NCBI GenBank assembly: GCA_900541205.1
Contig: UQIV01000031.1
Coordinates: 1 to 26,355, forward strand
Reading direction: 5' to 3'
Source of the DNA: an uncultured Collinsella sp.
GTDB lineage: Bacteria > Actinomycetota > Coriobacteriia > Coriobacteriales > Coriobacteriaceae
DNA: 26,355 bases
The position numbers and the translations under genes were made by a program. Below the pieces are notes generated by a model. The model was given only the letters and a program-made list of their open reading frames with translations, had not been told where the DNA came from and made no database searches. Numbering within the stretch: position 1 is the first letter of the stretch; each line of letters starts with the position of its first letter. Positions 7,112 to 14,376 of this stretch are shown here, in pieces.

Positions 7112-7851
7112 TCCTGTTTCCCGCAATCGATCTGATCGGCGGCAAGGTCGTGCGCCTGGAGCGCGGCGACCGCAGCCGCTGCAAGGTATATTCCGACGAC
7201 CCCGTGGCAGTCGCCCGCTCGTTTGCCGAGCAGGGTGCGAGCTGGGTGCACGTCGTCGACCTGTCCGCCGCCTTTGGCGAGGACGAGGACGCATGCGCTG
7301 CCAACTCGGCGGTGATCAAGGCTATCTGCGGCGTCGACGGTCTGTCCGTGGACGTGGGCGGCGGCGTTCGCTCGCTTGCGCGCATCGACGAACTGGCCGG
7401 CTACGGTGCTCGCCGCATCGCACTGGGTACCGTGCTGGTGACCGAGCCGGGTTTTGCCGAGGTGGCGGCCCAAGGCTTTGGCGAGCTGCTCGTGGCCGAC
7501 ATCGCCGCTCGCGACGGCCAGGTCAAGGTGAACGGCTGGCGTGACGGCGCGGGCGTGGCGCTCGACGACGCCGTGGCGCAGCTTTCCGAGCTGGGCTTTA
7601 AGCATCTGGTGTATACCGACATCGCGCGCGATGGCATGCAGACGGGCATCGATGTGGCGGCGTATCGCCATGTGGCCGAGGTCGCGGGTTTTCCCGTCGT
7701 GGCATCGGGCGGCATCTCGACGCTCGACGACATCCGTGCGCTGGCCGCAGTGGGTGAGGGCGCGATTGAAGGCGCCATTACCGGTCGTGCGCTCTACGAG
7801 GGCAACTTTACGCTGGCCCAGGCGCTGGCCGCCGCTCGAGGGGAGGAGTAG
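7108..7851 (+). CDS. hisA: ProFAR isomerase (phosphoribosylformimino-AICAR-phosphate isomerase)
   Basis: A 247-residue (beta/alpha)8 barrel that isomerises ProFAR to PRFAR. It has FPAIDLIGGKVVRL with the catalytic Asp, DVGGGVRSL for phosphate binding, VLVADIAARDGQVKVNGW, YTDIARDGMQTG with the second catalytic Asp, and ASGGISTLDD. The ATGA overlap with hisH indicates coupling. Some actinobacteria use a bifunctional PriA that also does the TrpF reaction. I cannot tell from sequence alone whether this one is bifunctional. Confidence 0.95.
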   Translation: MILFPAIDLIGGKVVRLERGDRSRCKVYSDDPVAVARSFAEQGASWVHVVDLSAAFGEDEDACAANSAVIKAICGVDGLSVDVGGGVRSLARIDELAGYGARRIALGTVLVTEPGFAEVAAQGFGELLVADIAARDGQVKVNGWRDGAGVALDDAVAQLSELGFKHLVYTDIARDGMQTGIDVAAYRHVAEVAGFPVVASGGISTLDDIRALAAVGEGAIEGAITGRALYEGNFTLAQALAAARGEE

Positions 7852-7854
7852 CCC

Positions 7855-8637
7855 ATGCTTACCAAGCGCGTAATTCCCTGCCTGGACGTCAAGGACGGCC
7901 GCGTGGTCAAGGGCGTCAACTTTGTGAGCCTGCGCGATGCTGGCGACCCGGTGGAGCTGGCCCGCGCCTACGACCGCGAGGGTGCGGACGAGGTCGTCTT
8001 CCTGGACATTACCGCCACAAGCGACAACCGTGCGACGACTATCGAGATGGCGGCGCATGCTGCTGAGGAGCTGGCCATTCCCTATACCGTGGGCGGCGGC
8101 TTTCGCGACTTGGCGGGCATGCGGACCATGGTTGCCGCCGGCGCCGACAAGGTGTCGCTTAACTCTGCCGCCGTGCGCGACCCGTCGTTGATCAGCCAGG
8201 CCGCCGCGGCGTTTGGCAGCCAGGCCGTGGTCGTGGCGATCGATGCCAAGCGTGTTGGTTTGCCTGGTGAGCCGGGAGCCGACAAGTGGGAGGTCTTTAC
8301 CGCGGGCGGCCGCAACGCCACGGGTATCGACGCGGTGGCGTGGGCCGAGGAGGCGGCTCGTCGCGGTGCCGGCGAGATCCTACTGACCAGCATGGATCGC
8401 GACGGCACCAAGGCCGGCTTTGACCTGGCGCTCACCCGCGCCGTGGCGCGCGCGGTGCCGATTCCCGTTATTGCGAGCGGCGGCGTGGGTACGCTCGAGC
8501 ATTTTGCCGAGGGTGTGATCGAGGGCGAGGCCGATGCCGTACTGGCGGCGAGCGTCTTTCACTTTGGAACCTTCAGCATTCGCGAAGTCAAAGAGTATAT
8601 GGCCTCACAGGGCATTCCTGTGAGATTGGACTTCTAA
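7855..8637 (+). CDS. hisF: Imidazole glycerol phosphate synthase, cyclase subunit
   Basis: A 260-residue barrel paralogous to HisA. It uses ammonia from HisH to turn PRFAR into imidazole glycerol phosphate and AICAR. Motifs: VIPCLDVKDGRVVKG with the catalytic Asp near residue 11, EVVFLDITAT, YTVGGGFRDL, VVVAIDAKR with the second catalytic Asp, LLTSMDRDGTKAGFD, and IASGGVGTLEHF. It starts three bases after hisA with GGGGAGGAG as ribosome site. A long hairpin follows before hisI. Confidence 0.97.
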   Translation: MLTKRVIPCLDVKDGRVVKGVNFVSLRDAGDPVELARAYDREGADEVVFLDITATSDNRATTIEMAAHAAEELAIPYTVGGGFRDLAGMRTMVAAGADKVSLNSAAVRDPSLISQAAAAFGSQAVVVAIDAKRVGLPGEPGADKWEVFTAGGRNATGIDAVAWAEEAARRGAGEILLTSMDRDGTKAGFDLALTRAVARAVPIPVIASGGVGTLEHFAEGVIEGEADAVLAASVFHFGTFSIREVKEYMASQGIPVRLDF

Positions 8638-8646
8638 TGCTGCGGC

Positions 8647-8741
8647 TTGTCCAGGCACCCGACCTTCCGGCTCCAACCCTCCTCGCGTACTTAAGTACGC
8701 GTCGTCGGGCTTGTCGCTCGGAATCTCGGGCACCTGGACAA
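8647..8741 (+). repeat. 95-base imperfect palindrome between hisF and hisI
   Basis: The outer ends ttgtccaggcacccga and tcgggcacctggacaa pair with two mismatches. The centre is a perfect 18-base palindrome (cgcgtacttaagtacgcg, 8684-8701). The intervening arms pair only partly. It fills most of the 142-base hisF/hisI spacer. There is no T run after it, so it is not a typical terminator. Confidence 0.75.
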
Positions 8742-8779
8742 CCCTCGCCGACCGGCGATGTTTAAATTGGGGAATTGAA

Positions 8780-9109
8780 ATGAGAGAAATTACTACTCCA
8801 GCGGATCTTAAATACGACGCCAAAGGATTGATTCCTTGTGTGGTTCAGCAATATGACACCGGCGAGGTGCTTATGGTTGCTTGGATGAACGAGGAATCGG
8901 TGGGGCTGACGCTCAAGACCGGTACCACGTGGTTTTGGAGCCGCAGTCGCCAGGAGCTCTGGAACAAGGGCGCGACGAGCGGCAATATGCAAGTGGTCAA
9001 GGAGCTCTGGGCCGACTGCGATAGCGATACGCTGCTGGTCAAGGTCGACTCGCCGGGTCCGGCCTGCCATACCGGCAACCGTACCTGCTTCTTTAAGAAA
9101 CTCGCGTAG
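8780..9109 (+). CDS. hisI: Phosphoribosyl-AMP cyclohydrolase
   Basis: A 109-residue stand-alone HisI, the zinc enzyme that opens the adenine ring of phosphoribosyl-AMP. Typical motifs are LIPCVVQQYDTGEVLMVAWM, WFWSRSRQELWNKG, DCDSDTLLVKV with metal-binding Asp residues, and PACHTGNRTCFF with the zinc-binding Cys residues. The ATG at 8780 follows a GGGGAATTG stretch. Longer in-frame starts would run into the palindrome. HisI and HisE are separate genes here rather than the HisIE fusion of enterobacteria. Confidence 0.96.
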   Translation: MREITTPADLKYDAKGLIPCVVQQYDTGEVLMVAWMNEESVGLTLKTGTTWFWSRSRQELWNKGATSGNMQVVKELWADCDSDTLLVKVDSPGPACHTGNRTCFFKKLA

Positions 9110-9154
9110 GGCGGGCGCTCGATTAGACGCTCGGCCACCAGAAAGGATTGAACT

Positions 9155-9472
9155 ATGGGTGTGCGCACCGCAAACGTTCAGGATGGAAATATCGGTGAGA
9201 CGCTGACGGGCCTGGCCGAGGTGATTCACGGTCGTCGTGAAGCATCGCCGCAGGAGAGCTATACCGCTCGTTTGCTGACCGACGTCGAGGATGAGCTGCT
9301 CAAGAAGCTTGCCGAGGAGTCGAGCGAGGTGATCATGGCCTGCAAGGATAACGATCACGATCACATCCGCTACGAGGCCGGTGACCTGATCTACCACCTG
9401 CTCGTAACCCTTGAGCGCTACGGTATCACCCTCGACGAGCTTGCCGGCGAACTCAACGCTCGCCGTCACTAG
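9155..9472 (+). CDS. hisE: Phosphoribosyl-ATP pyrophosphatase
   Basis: A 105-residue MazG-fold enzyme that hydrolyses phosphoribosyl-ATP to phosphoribosyl-AMP and pyrophosphate. The all-alpha NTP-pyrophosphatase signature is seen: SYTARLLTDVEDELLKKL, EESSEVIMACKD and the ExxD pair in YEAGDLIYHLLV. AGAAAGGA lies upstream of the ATG. The TAG stop (9470-9472) lies inside a dispersed repeat that also reaches the stop of the convergent phosphatase gene. It is the last gene of the + strand his cluster. Confidence 0.96.
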   Translation: MGVRTANVQDGNIGETLTGLAEVIHGRREASPQESYTARLLTDVEDELLKKLAEESSEVIMACKDNDHDHIRYEAGDLIYHLLVTLERYGITLDELAGELNARRH

Positions 9473-9500
9473 TCATTGGGGACGTTCTTAAACGACTAGT
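9468..9500. repeat. Dispersed GGGAC-type repeat at the hisE/hisK junction
   Basis: The 33 bases begin actagtc and end gactagt, so the ends are inverted repeats. They contain ggggacgttcttaa. The reverse complement occurs at 26208-26239 with one mismatch over 32 bases. The hisE stop codon and the last base of the hisK stop codon both fall within it. Confidence 0.85.
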
Positions 9501-10411
9501 TAGGCGAGGGGTGTGGATTCCCATTCGCCGGTGGCGTGGGGGATGTCGAAGGTTCGATAGCCACAGTCGTAGGCGTGCGCCTGGGCCTCGCGGATGTTCC
9601 AGCAGATGTCGCAGGCGCGGTGTGCGTCCGAGCCAAAGGTAATGGGCACCTCGGCATGGGCAATGCAGCGCAAGAGGCCGGTCGCGGGGTAGTAGTCGTC
9701 GAGCCCCTTGCGCGGCGCGGCAGTCGAGACCTCAACGCGCCGATTCGTGTCGTGTGCGCATTCTGCCATCTGCCCCCAGAACGGCGCGGGGTCAAAATCG
9801 GGCGCAAAGCCTTCCTTCGAAAAGCGCATGACCAGGTCGGGATGAGCCATCACATCAAAGTTAAGCGGGCTCTCGCAGGCGCGGCACCAGTCATCGACAT
9901 AGCGCTTCCACACGCCGCGCACGCCCAGGTTTTCCCAAACGTGCAGGTCGGTGTCGTCGTCGATCCAACCGCAAAGGGAATCGGGTGTATCGGGGCGAGC
10001 GACGTTTTCCGTTCCCGCCGTACCCGCGGCACCGGCCATGATATCGCCGGGGTTGCCAATCCAGTGCACGCTGCCCAGGCGTACCACGGCGCCTTCGGAC
10101 CAGCGCTCAACCAAAGGCTTGCAGCCTTCGTACCAATCGCATTCAAAGCCATAGATAAGCTCGAGATCCGGCGCGATCTGCGCGGCAAGCTTGCGGGCGT
10201 CCTCAAATGCCAGTCGATGCGCCGTCAGGTCGCTCTCGACAACCTGTACCTCGCAATTGGAATCCATGCTGGCGGGCAGGGTAAGGTGATCGGTCGAGAC
10301 CATGACGCGGCAACCGGCCGCAGCAGCGGCGCGGACGTTGTCCTCAAACGAGGCGTGCCCGTCCGAAAACGAGGTGTGGGTATGGCAATCGATCAGCGGG
10401 CAAGCAGACAT
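9500..10411 (-). CDS. hisK: PHP-family histidinol-phosphatase
   Basis: A 303-residue PHP-domain phosphoesterase. The first metal motif DCHTHTSFSDGH is at the N-terminus, followed by VSTDHLTLP, YGFECDWYEG, LGSVHWIG, NFDVMAHPDLV, VEVSTAA and ITFGSDAH. This order is that of HisJ/HisK-type histidinol-phosphatases, which convert histidinol phosphate to histidinol. The assignment is strengthened because the adjacent his cluster has a monofunctional HisB and no other phosphatase gene. It is convergent with hisE, only 27 bases apart, so it needs its own promoter. A short insert rich in Ala/Gly/Thr follows the HWIG motif. Activity on other phosphoesters cannot be excluded. Confidence 0.85.
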   Translation of the reverse strand: MSACPLIDCHTHTSFSDGHASFEDNVRAAAAAGCRVMVSTDHLTLPASMDSNCEVQVVESDLTAHRLAFEDARKLAAQIAPDLELIYGFECDWYEGCKPLVERWSEGAVVRLGSVHWIGNPGDIMAGAAGTAGTENVARPDTPDSLCGWIDDDTDLHVWENLGVRGVWKRYVDDWCRACESPLNFDVMAHPDLVMRFSKEGFAPDFDPAPFWGQMAECAHDTNRRVEVSTAAPRKGLDDYYPATGLLRCIAHAEVPITFGSDAHRACDICWNIREAQAHAYDCGYRTFDIPHATGEWESTPLA

Positions 10412-10751
10412 GGCGGCTCCTTTGCGTCAAGCGAATCCGCTTCATTGTAATGGCGCAGCTCTCAACACGCCGGGCACGCGGGGGGTCGAAATCGATTGGA
10501 AAGGCTGCGCGACGCGCGGTGCGGCCTCGCTTGCGCTCTCAAAACATGTACATCAGCCTCCAAAAGCTGCAAAAAATGACATGTTTGGAGGCTGACGTAC
10601 ACGTTTGAGTGAAGCGGGCCGGCGTTGGAGCGCGCCAGCACTTGCGCCCAGCAAAAGTCGCACCTATCCCATGACGTCGCCCCTGCACCGCCTGCGATGT
10701 GCTAGCGTTTGGGTGAACAAAACGAGCCCGTGCGGAAAGGATCCGGACCGT
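10412..10751. other. Gene-free spacer between hisK and larC2-like gene
   Basis: These 340 bases separate divergent genes and should hold both promoters, but I cannot place either with confidence. The only clear structure is a 65-base inverted repeat at 10542-10606. The LarC N-terminal domain that would normally precede the next gene is not encoded here in any frame. Confidence 0.55.
10542..10606. repeat. Inverted repeat with 23-base arms
   Basis: The arms 10542-10564 (aaacatgtacatcagcctcc...) and 10584-10606 are reverse complements with two mismatches around a 19-base A-rich centre. There is no adjacent T run. It looks like a REP- or MITE-type hairpin. Confidence 0.75.
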
Positions 10752-11237
10752 ATGCAATGCGATAGCACATCCCCGCTGTCCCGCGAGACCGATGCGCCCG
10801 AGACTATCGTCAAGCTGGAATGCGATATCGATGACGCGTCGCCCGAGGTGCTTGCCTACGCCGCCGACCGCCTGCGCGAGGCGGGTGCGCGCGAGGTGCA
10901 CTGGCTGCCCGTCTATTGCAAGAAAGGCCGCCCCGGCTGGCAGCTGCAGGTAATCTGCGCCCACGAGGACATCGAGCGCCTGCAGACGATCATCTTTTTG
11001 GAAACCACGACCAATGGCATCCGTCGCCAGGTCATGGAACGCGTTTGCCTGCCACGCCGCTTTGAGCAGGTGACGACGCCATGGGGCGAGGTGTCCGTCA
11101 AGGTGGCCACCCTGCCCGACGGCAGCGAGCGTGCAGCGCCCGAGTACGAGGACTGCGCCCGCCTTGCCCGCGAGCACGGTGTGCCGCTCCAGCGCGTGAT
11201 GCAGGCAGCACAAGCCGCGGCTCTGCAATTTGAGTGA
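10752..11237 (+). CDS. Stand-alone LarC C-terminal domain protein (LarC2/DUF111-like)
   Basis: The 161-residue protein matches only the C-terminal half of LarC, the protein that inserts nickel into the nickel-pincer nucleotide cofactor of lactate racemase. Recognisable pieces are LECDIDDASPEVLAYAADRL, AGAREVHWLPVYCKKGRPGW, IIFLETTTNGIR and TTPWGEVSVKVA. Full LarC is about 400 residues. In Lactobacillus it is made from larC1 and larC2 by programmed frameshifting, but no LarC1 part is found upstream here. The ATG at 10752 is favoured by GGAAAGG at 10734-10740. An open frame continues upstream to 10605 but has no family similarity. It is probably cotranscribed with the phosphodiesterase and mazG genes. 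The function of an isolated LarC2 domain is unknown. Confidence 0.8.
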   Translation: MQCDSTSPLSRETDAPETIVKLECDIDDASPEVLAYAADRLREAGAREVHWLPVYCKKGRPGWQLQVICAHEDIERLQTIIFLETTTNGIRRQVMERVCLPRRFEQVTTPWGEVSVKVATLPDGSERAAPEYEDCARLAREHGVPLQRVMQAAQAAALQFE

Positions 11238-11290
11238 CACGGTCGGCGACGCGCCACACCCACCCCATCAACCTCACCGAAAGGACCACC

Positions 11291-11839
11291 ATGAAATACC
11301 TCATCGCTTCCGACATCCACGGCTCGGCATACTGGACCGAGCGCCTCTGCGCCGCCATTGAGTCCGAGCAGCCCGACCGCATCGTCCTGCTGGGCGACCT
11401 GCTTTATCACGGTCCGCGCAACGACCTGCCGCGCGACTATGCTCCCAAGCGCGTGATTCCGCTGCTCAACGCCCTAGCCGACCGCATCATCGCGGTGCGC
11501 GGCAACTGCGACGCTGAGGTCGACCAGATGGTCCTCGACTTCCCCGTCATGGCCGACTACGCCACGCTGTTTGACGAGACCGGCCGCGAGCTGTTCCTGA
11601 CGCACGGCCATGTCTTTGGCGCCGGCATGCACAACAGCGTCGACCACGCGCCCGCGCTGCCCGAGGGCTCCGCGCTCGTCTACGGCCACACGCACATCAA
11701 GGTCAACGAGGAAAGCGCCGCGCACCCGGGCCTGTGGCTCTTCAACCCCGGCAGCGTGAGCATCCCCAAGGACGGCTCGCACAGCTACGGCATCTACGAG
11801 GGCGGCGCGTTCCGCCACGTGATCCTGGAGGAGGACTAA
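11291..11839 (+). CDS. yfcE: YfcE-type metal-dependent phosphodiesterase
   Basis: A 182-residue calcineurin-like metallophosphoesterase of the MJ0936/YfcE class. Metal-binding motifs are in order: SDIHGS, LLGDLLYHGPRND, VRGNCDAEVD, LTHGHVFG and YGHTHIKV, then NPGSVSIPKDG. Homologues hydrolyse phosphodiesters such as bis-pNPP in vitro, and the natural substrate is not settled. GAAAGGACC precedes the ATG at 11291. Earlier in-frame starts lack a ribosome site and conserved sequence. It lies 53 bases after the LarC2-like gene and 2 bases before mazG, so an operon with mazG is likely. Confidence 0.92.
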   Translation: MKYLIASDIHGSAYWTERLCAAIESEQPDRIVLLGDLLYHGPRNDLPRDYAPKRVIPLLNALADRIIAVRGNCDAEVDQMVLDFPVMADYATLFDETGRELFLTHGHVFGAGMHNSVDHAPALPEGSALVYGHTHIKVNEESAAHPGLWLFNPGSVSIPKDGSHSYGIYEGGAFRHVILEED

Positions 11840-11841
11840 CC

Positions 11842-12702
11842 ATGGCGCAGCATATGGCTCAGCAAAATGCCGAGGGCTCGCGCGATCTGCCCACGCTGAT
11901 AGACGCGTCGGCCGAGCTGCAGCATCTGGTGCAGACCATCTGGCGTCTGCGTCAGCCCGATGGCTGCCCGTGGGACCGCGAGCAGACGCACCGCAGCATC
12001 GGCAAGAACATGATCGAGGAGGCCTACGAGGCGCTCGACTGCATCGAGGCGGACGACGCGGTTCACCTGCGCGAGGAACTGGGTGACGTGCTCATGCAGG
12101 TCGTGCTGCATGCGCAGATTGCTGCCGACGCCGGCGAGTTTACGCTGGCCGACGTGGCGCGCGATATCGACGCCAAGCTCATTCGCCGCCACCCGCACGT
12201 GTTTGGCGATGCGGATGCCGAGAGCTCCGACGAGGTGCTCAAGATTTGGGACGAGGTCAAGCTTGCCGAGAAAGCCGCCAAGGACAAGGCCGTGGCGGCG
12301 GGCGAGGCCGCGCCCGAGGGTCTGCTCGATGGCGTGCCCACGCATCTGCCGGCGTTGATGCAGGCGCAGAAGGTGTCACGCAAGGCGGCCGCCGTAGGCT
12401 TTGAGTGGGAGACGGTCCAGGACGTGTGGGACGAGGTTGCCGAGGAGCGTGCCGAGTTTGAGGCCGAGGCCCCTGGCTCGCCCGAGCGCGAAATGGAGTT
12501 TGGCGATCTGCTCTTTGCCCTGGTCAACGTCGCGCGCAAGGAGGGTATCGACGCCGAGAGCGCCCTGCGCGCGAGCACGGCCAAGTTTCGCCGTCGCTGG
12601 GCTGCGATGGAACAGATGGCGGCCGATGCCCACGTTGATCTTGCCGAGCTTTCGACCCATGGGCTCAACGACCTGTGGGACGCAGCAAAGGCAGGGGAGT
12701 AA
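11842..12702 (+). CDS. mazG: Nucleoside triphosphate pyrophosphohydrolase MazG
   Basis: This 286-residue protein has two MazG repeats, like the E. coli enzyme. The first holds LRQPDGCPWDREQTHRS, NMIEEAYEALDCIE and EELGDVLMQVVLHAQIA. The second holds AAAVGFEWETVQDVWDEVAEE and EFGDLLFALVNVARKEGID, with the EExxE and ExxD metal-binding pairs. MazG hydrolyses NTPs and dNTPs to monophosphates and PPi, and is linked to house-cleaning and ppGpp control in other bacteria. The ATG at 11842 follows GGAGGAGGA at the end of yfcE. The terminator at 12707-12753 closes the unit. Confidence 0.94.
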   Translation: MAQHMAQQNAEGSRDLPTLIDASAELQHLVQTIWRLRQPDGCPWDREQTHRSIGKNMIEEAYEALDCIEADDAVHLREELGDVLMQVVLHAQIAADAGEFTLADVARDIDAKLIRRHPHVFGDADAESSDEVLKIWDEVKLAEKAAKDKAVAAGEAAPEGLLDGVPTHLPALMQAQKVSRKAAAVGFEWETVQDVWDEVAEERAEFEAEAPGSPEREMEFGDLLFALVNVARKEGIDAESALRASTAKFRRRWAAMEQMAADAHVDLAELSTHGLNDLWDAAKAGE

Positions 12703-12706
12703 GACT

Positions 12707-12753
12707 GCGGGAACGACGGGCTGACACGCCTCATCGTTCCCGCTAAATTTTTC
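12707..12753 (+). terminator. Intrinsic terminator after mazG
   Basis: The perfect 10-bp arms gcgggaacga (12707-12716) and tcgttcccgc (12734-12743) are followed by taaatttttc. The hairpin begins four bases after the mazG stop. Confidence 0.7.
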
Positions 12754-12891
12754 GAAAAACAAGTGTATCCCTCGGCTAACTTAGGGCATAATGCAAAAAG
12801 TGCGACAAGGCTAACTTACGGAGACGCACCGACGGTGCACAGTCGGCCAGTCGCTTGCATCAACTACGTTTCCAAGTGAGAGGGAGACAAC

Positions 12892-14181
12892 ATGAGTGAC
12901 ATTTTGGACGTCTACGGTCGTGAGGTGCTTGACAGCCGCGGCAACCCCACCGTCGAGGTCGAGGTCGTGCTCGAGGACGGTAGCTTCGGTCGCGCGATGG
13001 TGCCTTCGGGCGCTTCGACCGGCGCCTTTGAGGCATGTGAGCTGCGCGATGGCGACAAGGGTCGCTACCTGGGCAAGGGCGTTTCGCAGGCCGTCGAGCA
13101 TGTCAACAACGAGTGCGCCGATGCCGTCGTGGGTCTCGATGCCTTCGACCAGCGCGCCGTCGATGCCGCGCTGATTGCCGCCGACGGTACGCCCAACAAG
13201 ACCAAGCTCGGCGCCAACGCCATTCTGGGTGTGTCGCTGGCCGTTGCCCGCGCTGCGGCAGAGTCGGCGGGCCTGTCGCTGTACCAGTACCTGGGCGGCG
13301 TCAACGCCCACCTGCTGCCCACGCCCATGATGAATATCCTCAACGGTGGCGTGCATGCCGACAACAACGTTGACTTCCAGGAGTTTATGATTATGCCCGT
13401 GGGTGCTCCGAGCTTTGCCGAGGGCCTGCGCTGGTGCGCCGAGGTCTACCACACCCTCAAGGGCGTGCTGCACGAGGCCGGCCTTGGCGGCGGCGTGGGC
13501 GACGAGGGTGGCTTTGCGCCCAATCTCAAGACCAATGCCGAGCCGTTCGAGTACATCACCAAGGCCGTCGAGAAGGCTGGCTTTAAGCCCGGCGTCGACT
13601 TCATGTACGCCATGGATCCGGCGTCCACCGAGTTATACAACGCTGAGACCGGTATGTATGAGCTCAAGGGCGAGGGCGTGGAGTACACGAGTGCCCAGAT
13701 GGTTGATTACTGGGAGAAGCTCGTTGACACCTATCCCATCATCTCCATCGAGGACGGCATGGCCGAGGAAGACTGGGACGGCTGGGTCGAGCTTACCCGC
13801 CGCATTGGCAACAAGGTGCAGCTGGTGGGCGACGACCTGTTCGTCACCAACACCGAGCGCCTCAAGAAGGGCATCGAGCTGGGTGCCGCCAACGCGATCC
13901 TGGTCAAGGTCAACCAGATCGGCACGCTCACCGAGTCGCTCGAGGCCATCGAGACCGCCAAGGAGGCCGGTTACGCCTGCATCGTGAGCCACCGCTCCGG
14001 CGAGACCGAGGACTCCACGATCGCCGACCTGGTCGTGGGCGTCAACGCCGGCCAGATCAAGTCGGGCGCCCCGTGCCGCAGCGACCGTATCGCCAAGTAC
14101 AACCAGCTCATCCGCATCGAGGACGAGCTTAAGGGCAGCGCGCGCTACGCCGGCAAGGCCGCGTTCTACAACATTCGCTAA
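12892..14181 (+). CDS. eno: Enolase
   Basis: A 429-residue enolase of normal length, the cytoplasmic glycolytic enzyme that converts 2-phosphoglycerate to phosphoenolpyruvate. It carries the full set of family motifs: REVLDSRGNPTVEVEV, VPSGASTGAFEACELRDGD, the KTKLGANAILGVSLAVARA segment, GVGDEGGFAPN with the acid/base Glu, SIEDGMAEEDWDGW, LVGDDLFVTN, and the C-terminal CIVSHRSGETEDSTIADL signature. AGAGGGAGA is well placed before the ATG. It heads an eno–ftsB–ppx arrangement. A terminator-like hairpin after eno suggests that the downstream genes can also be read from their own promoter. Confidence 0.98.
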   Translation: MSDILDVYGREVLDSRGNPTVEVEVVLEDGSFGRAMVPSGASTGAFEACELRDGDKGRYLGKGVSQAVEHVNNECADAVVGLDAFDQRAVDAALIAADGTPNKTKLGANAILGVSLAVARAAAESAGLSLYQYLGGVNAHLLPTPMMNILNGGVHADNNVDFQEFMIMPVGAPSFAEGLRWCAEVYHTLKGVLHEAGLGGGVGDEGGFAPNLKTNAEPFEYITKAVEKAGFKPGVDFMYAMDPASTELYNAETGMYELKGEGVEYTSAQMVDYWEKLVDTYPIISIEDGMAEEDWDGWVELTRRIGNKVQLVGDDLFVTNTERLKKGIELGAANAILVKVNQIGTLTESLEAIETAKEAGYACIVSHRSGETEDSTIADLVVGVNAGQIKSGAPCRSDRIAKYNQLIRIEDELKGSARYAGKAAFYNIR

Positions 14182-14253
14182 ACGGGCGAATTTGGCGAGG
14201 GGGAGGCTGACTCGGTTCCGCCTCGCCTTGGCTGGATGCCGCAAAGCGCTATG

Positions 14254-14286
14254 GGCGCTGGGCCATACGGCTCAGCGCCTTTTTTA
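14254..14286 (+). terminator. Intrinsic terminator after eno
   Basis: ggcgctgggcc (14254-14264) pairs with ggctcagcgcc (14269-14279) with one mismatch around a 4-base loop. It is followed by a run of seven T at 14280-14286, with A at 14287. It lies between eno and the division gene. Confidence 0.85.
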
Positions 14287-14327
14287 TGTCGAGCAAAGGC
14301 TGGCGAAGGCGGTGCGCGCGCTCGTGC

Positions 14328-14339
14328 TATAACTAGAAT
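14328..14339 (+). promoter_or_regulatory. Candidate -10 region for the ftsB-like gene
   Basis: TATAAC (14328-14333) and TAGAAT (14334-14339) lie side by side just after the eno terminator and 40-50 bases before the ATG at 14377. No convincing -35 box is visible, so the call rests on the -10 match and on the need for a promoter after a terminator. Confidence 0.35.
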
Positions 14340-14376
14340 ACTTAGCGCAAACAAACCTCAACCGCACAAGGCGCAC

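Noticed and set aside
7108..7851. HisA as bifunctional PriA (HisA/TrpF)
   Set aside because: PriA is known in other actinobacteria, but the deciding residues cannot be called without an alignment, and no trp gene is nearby.
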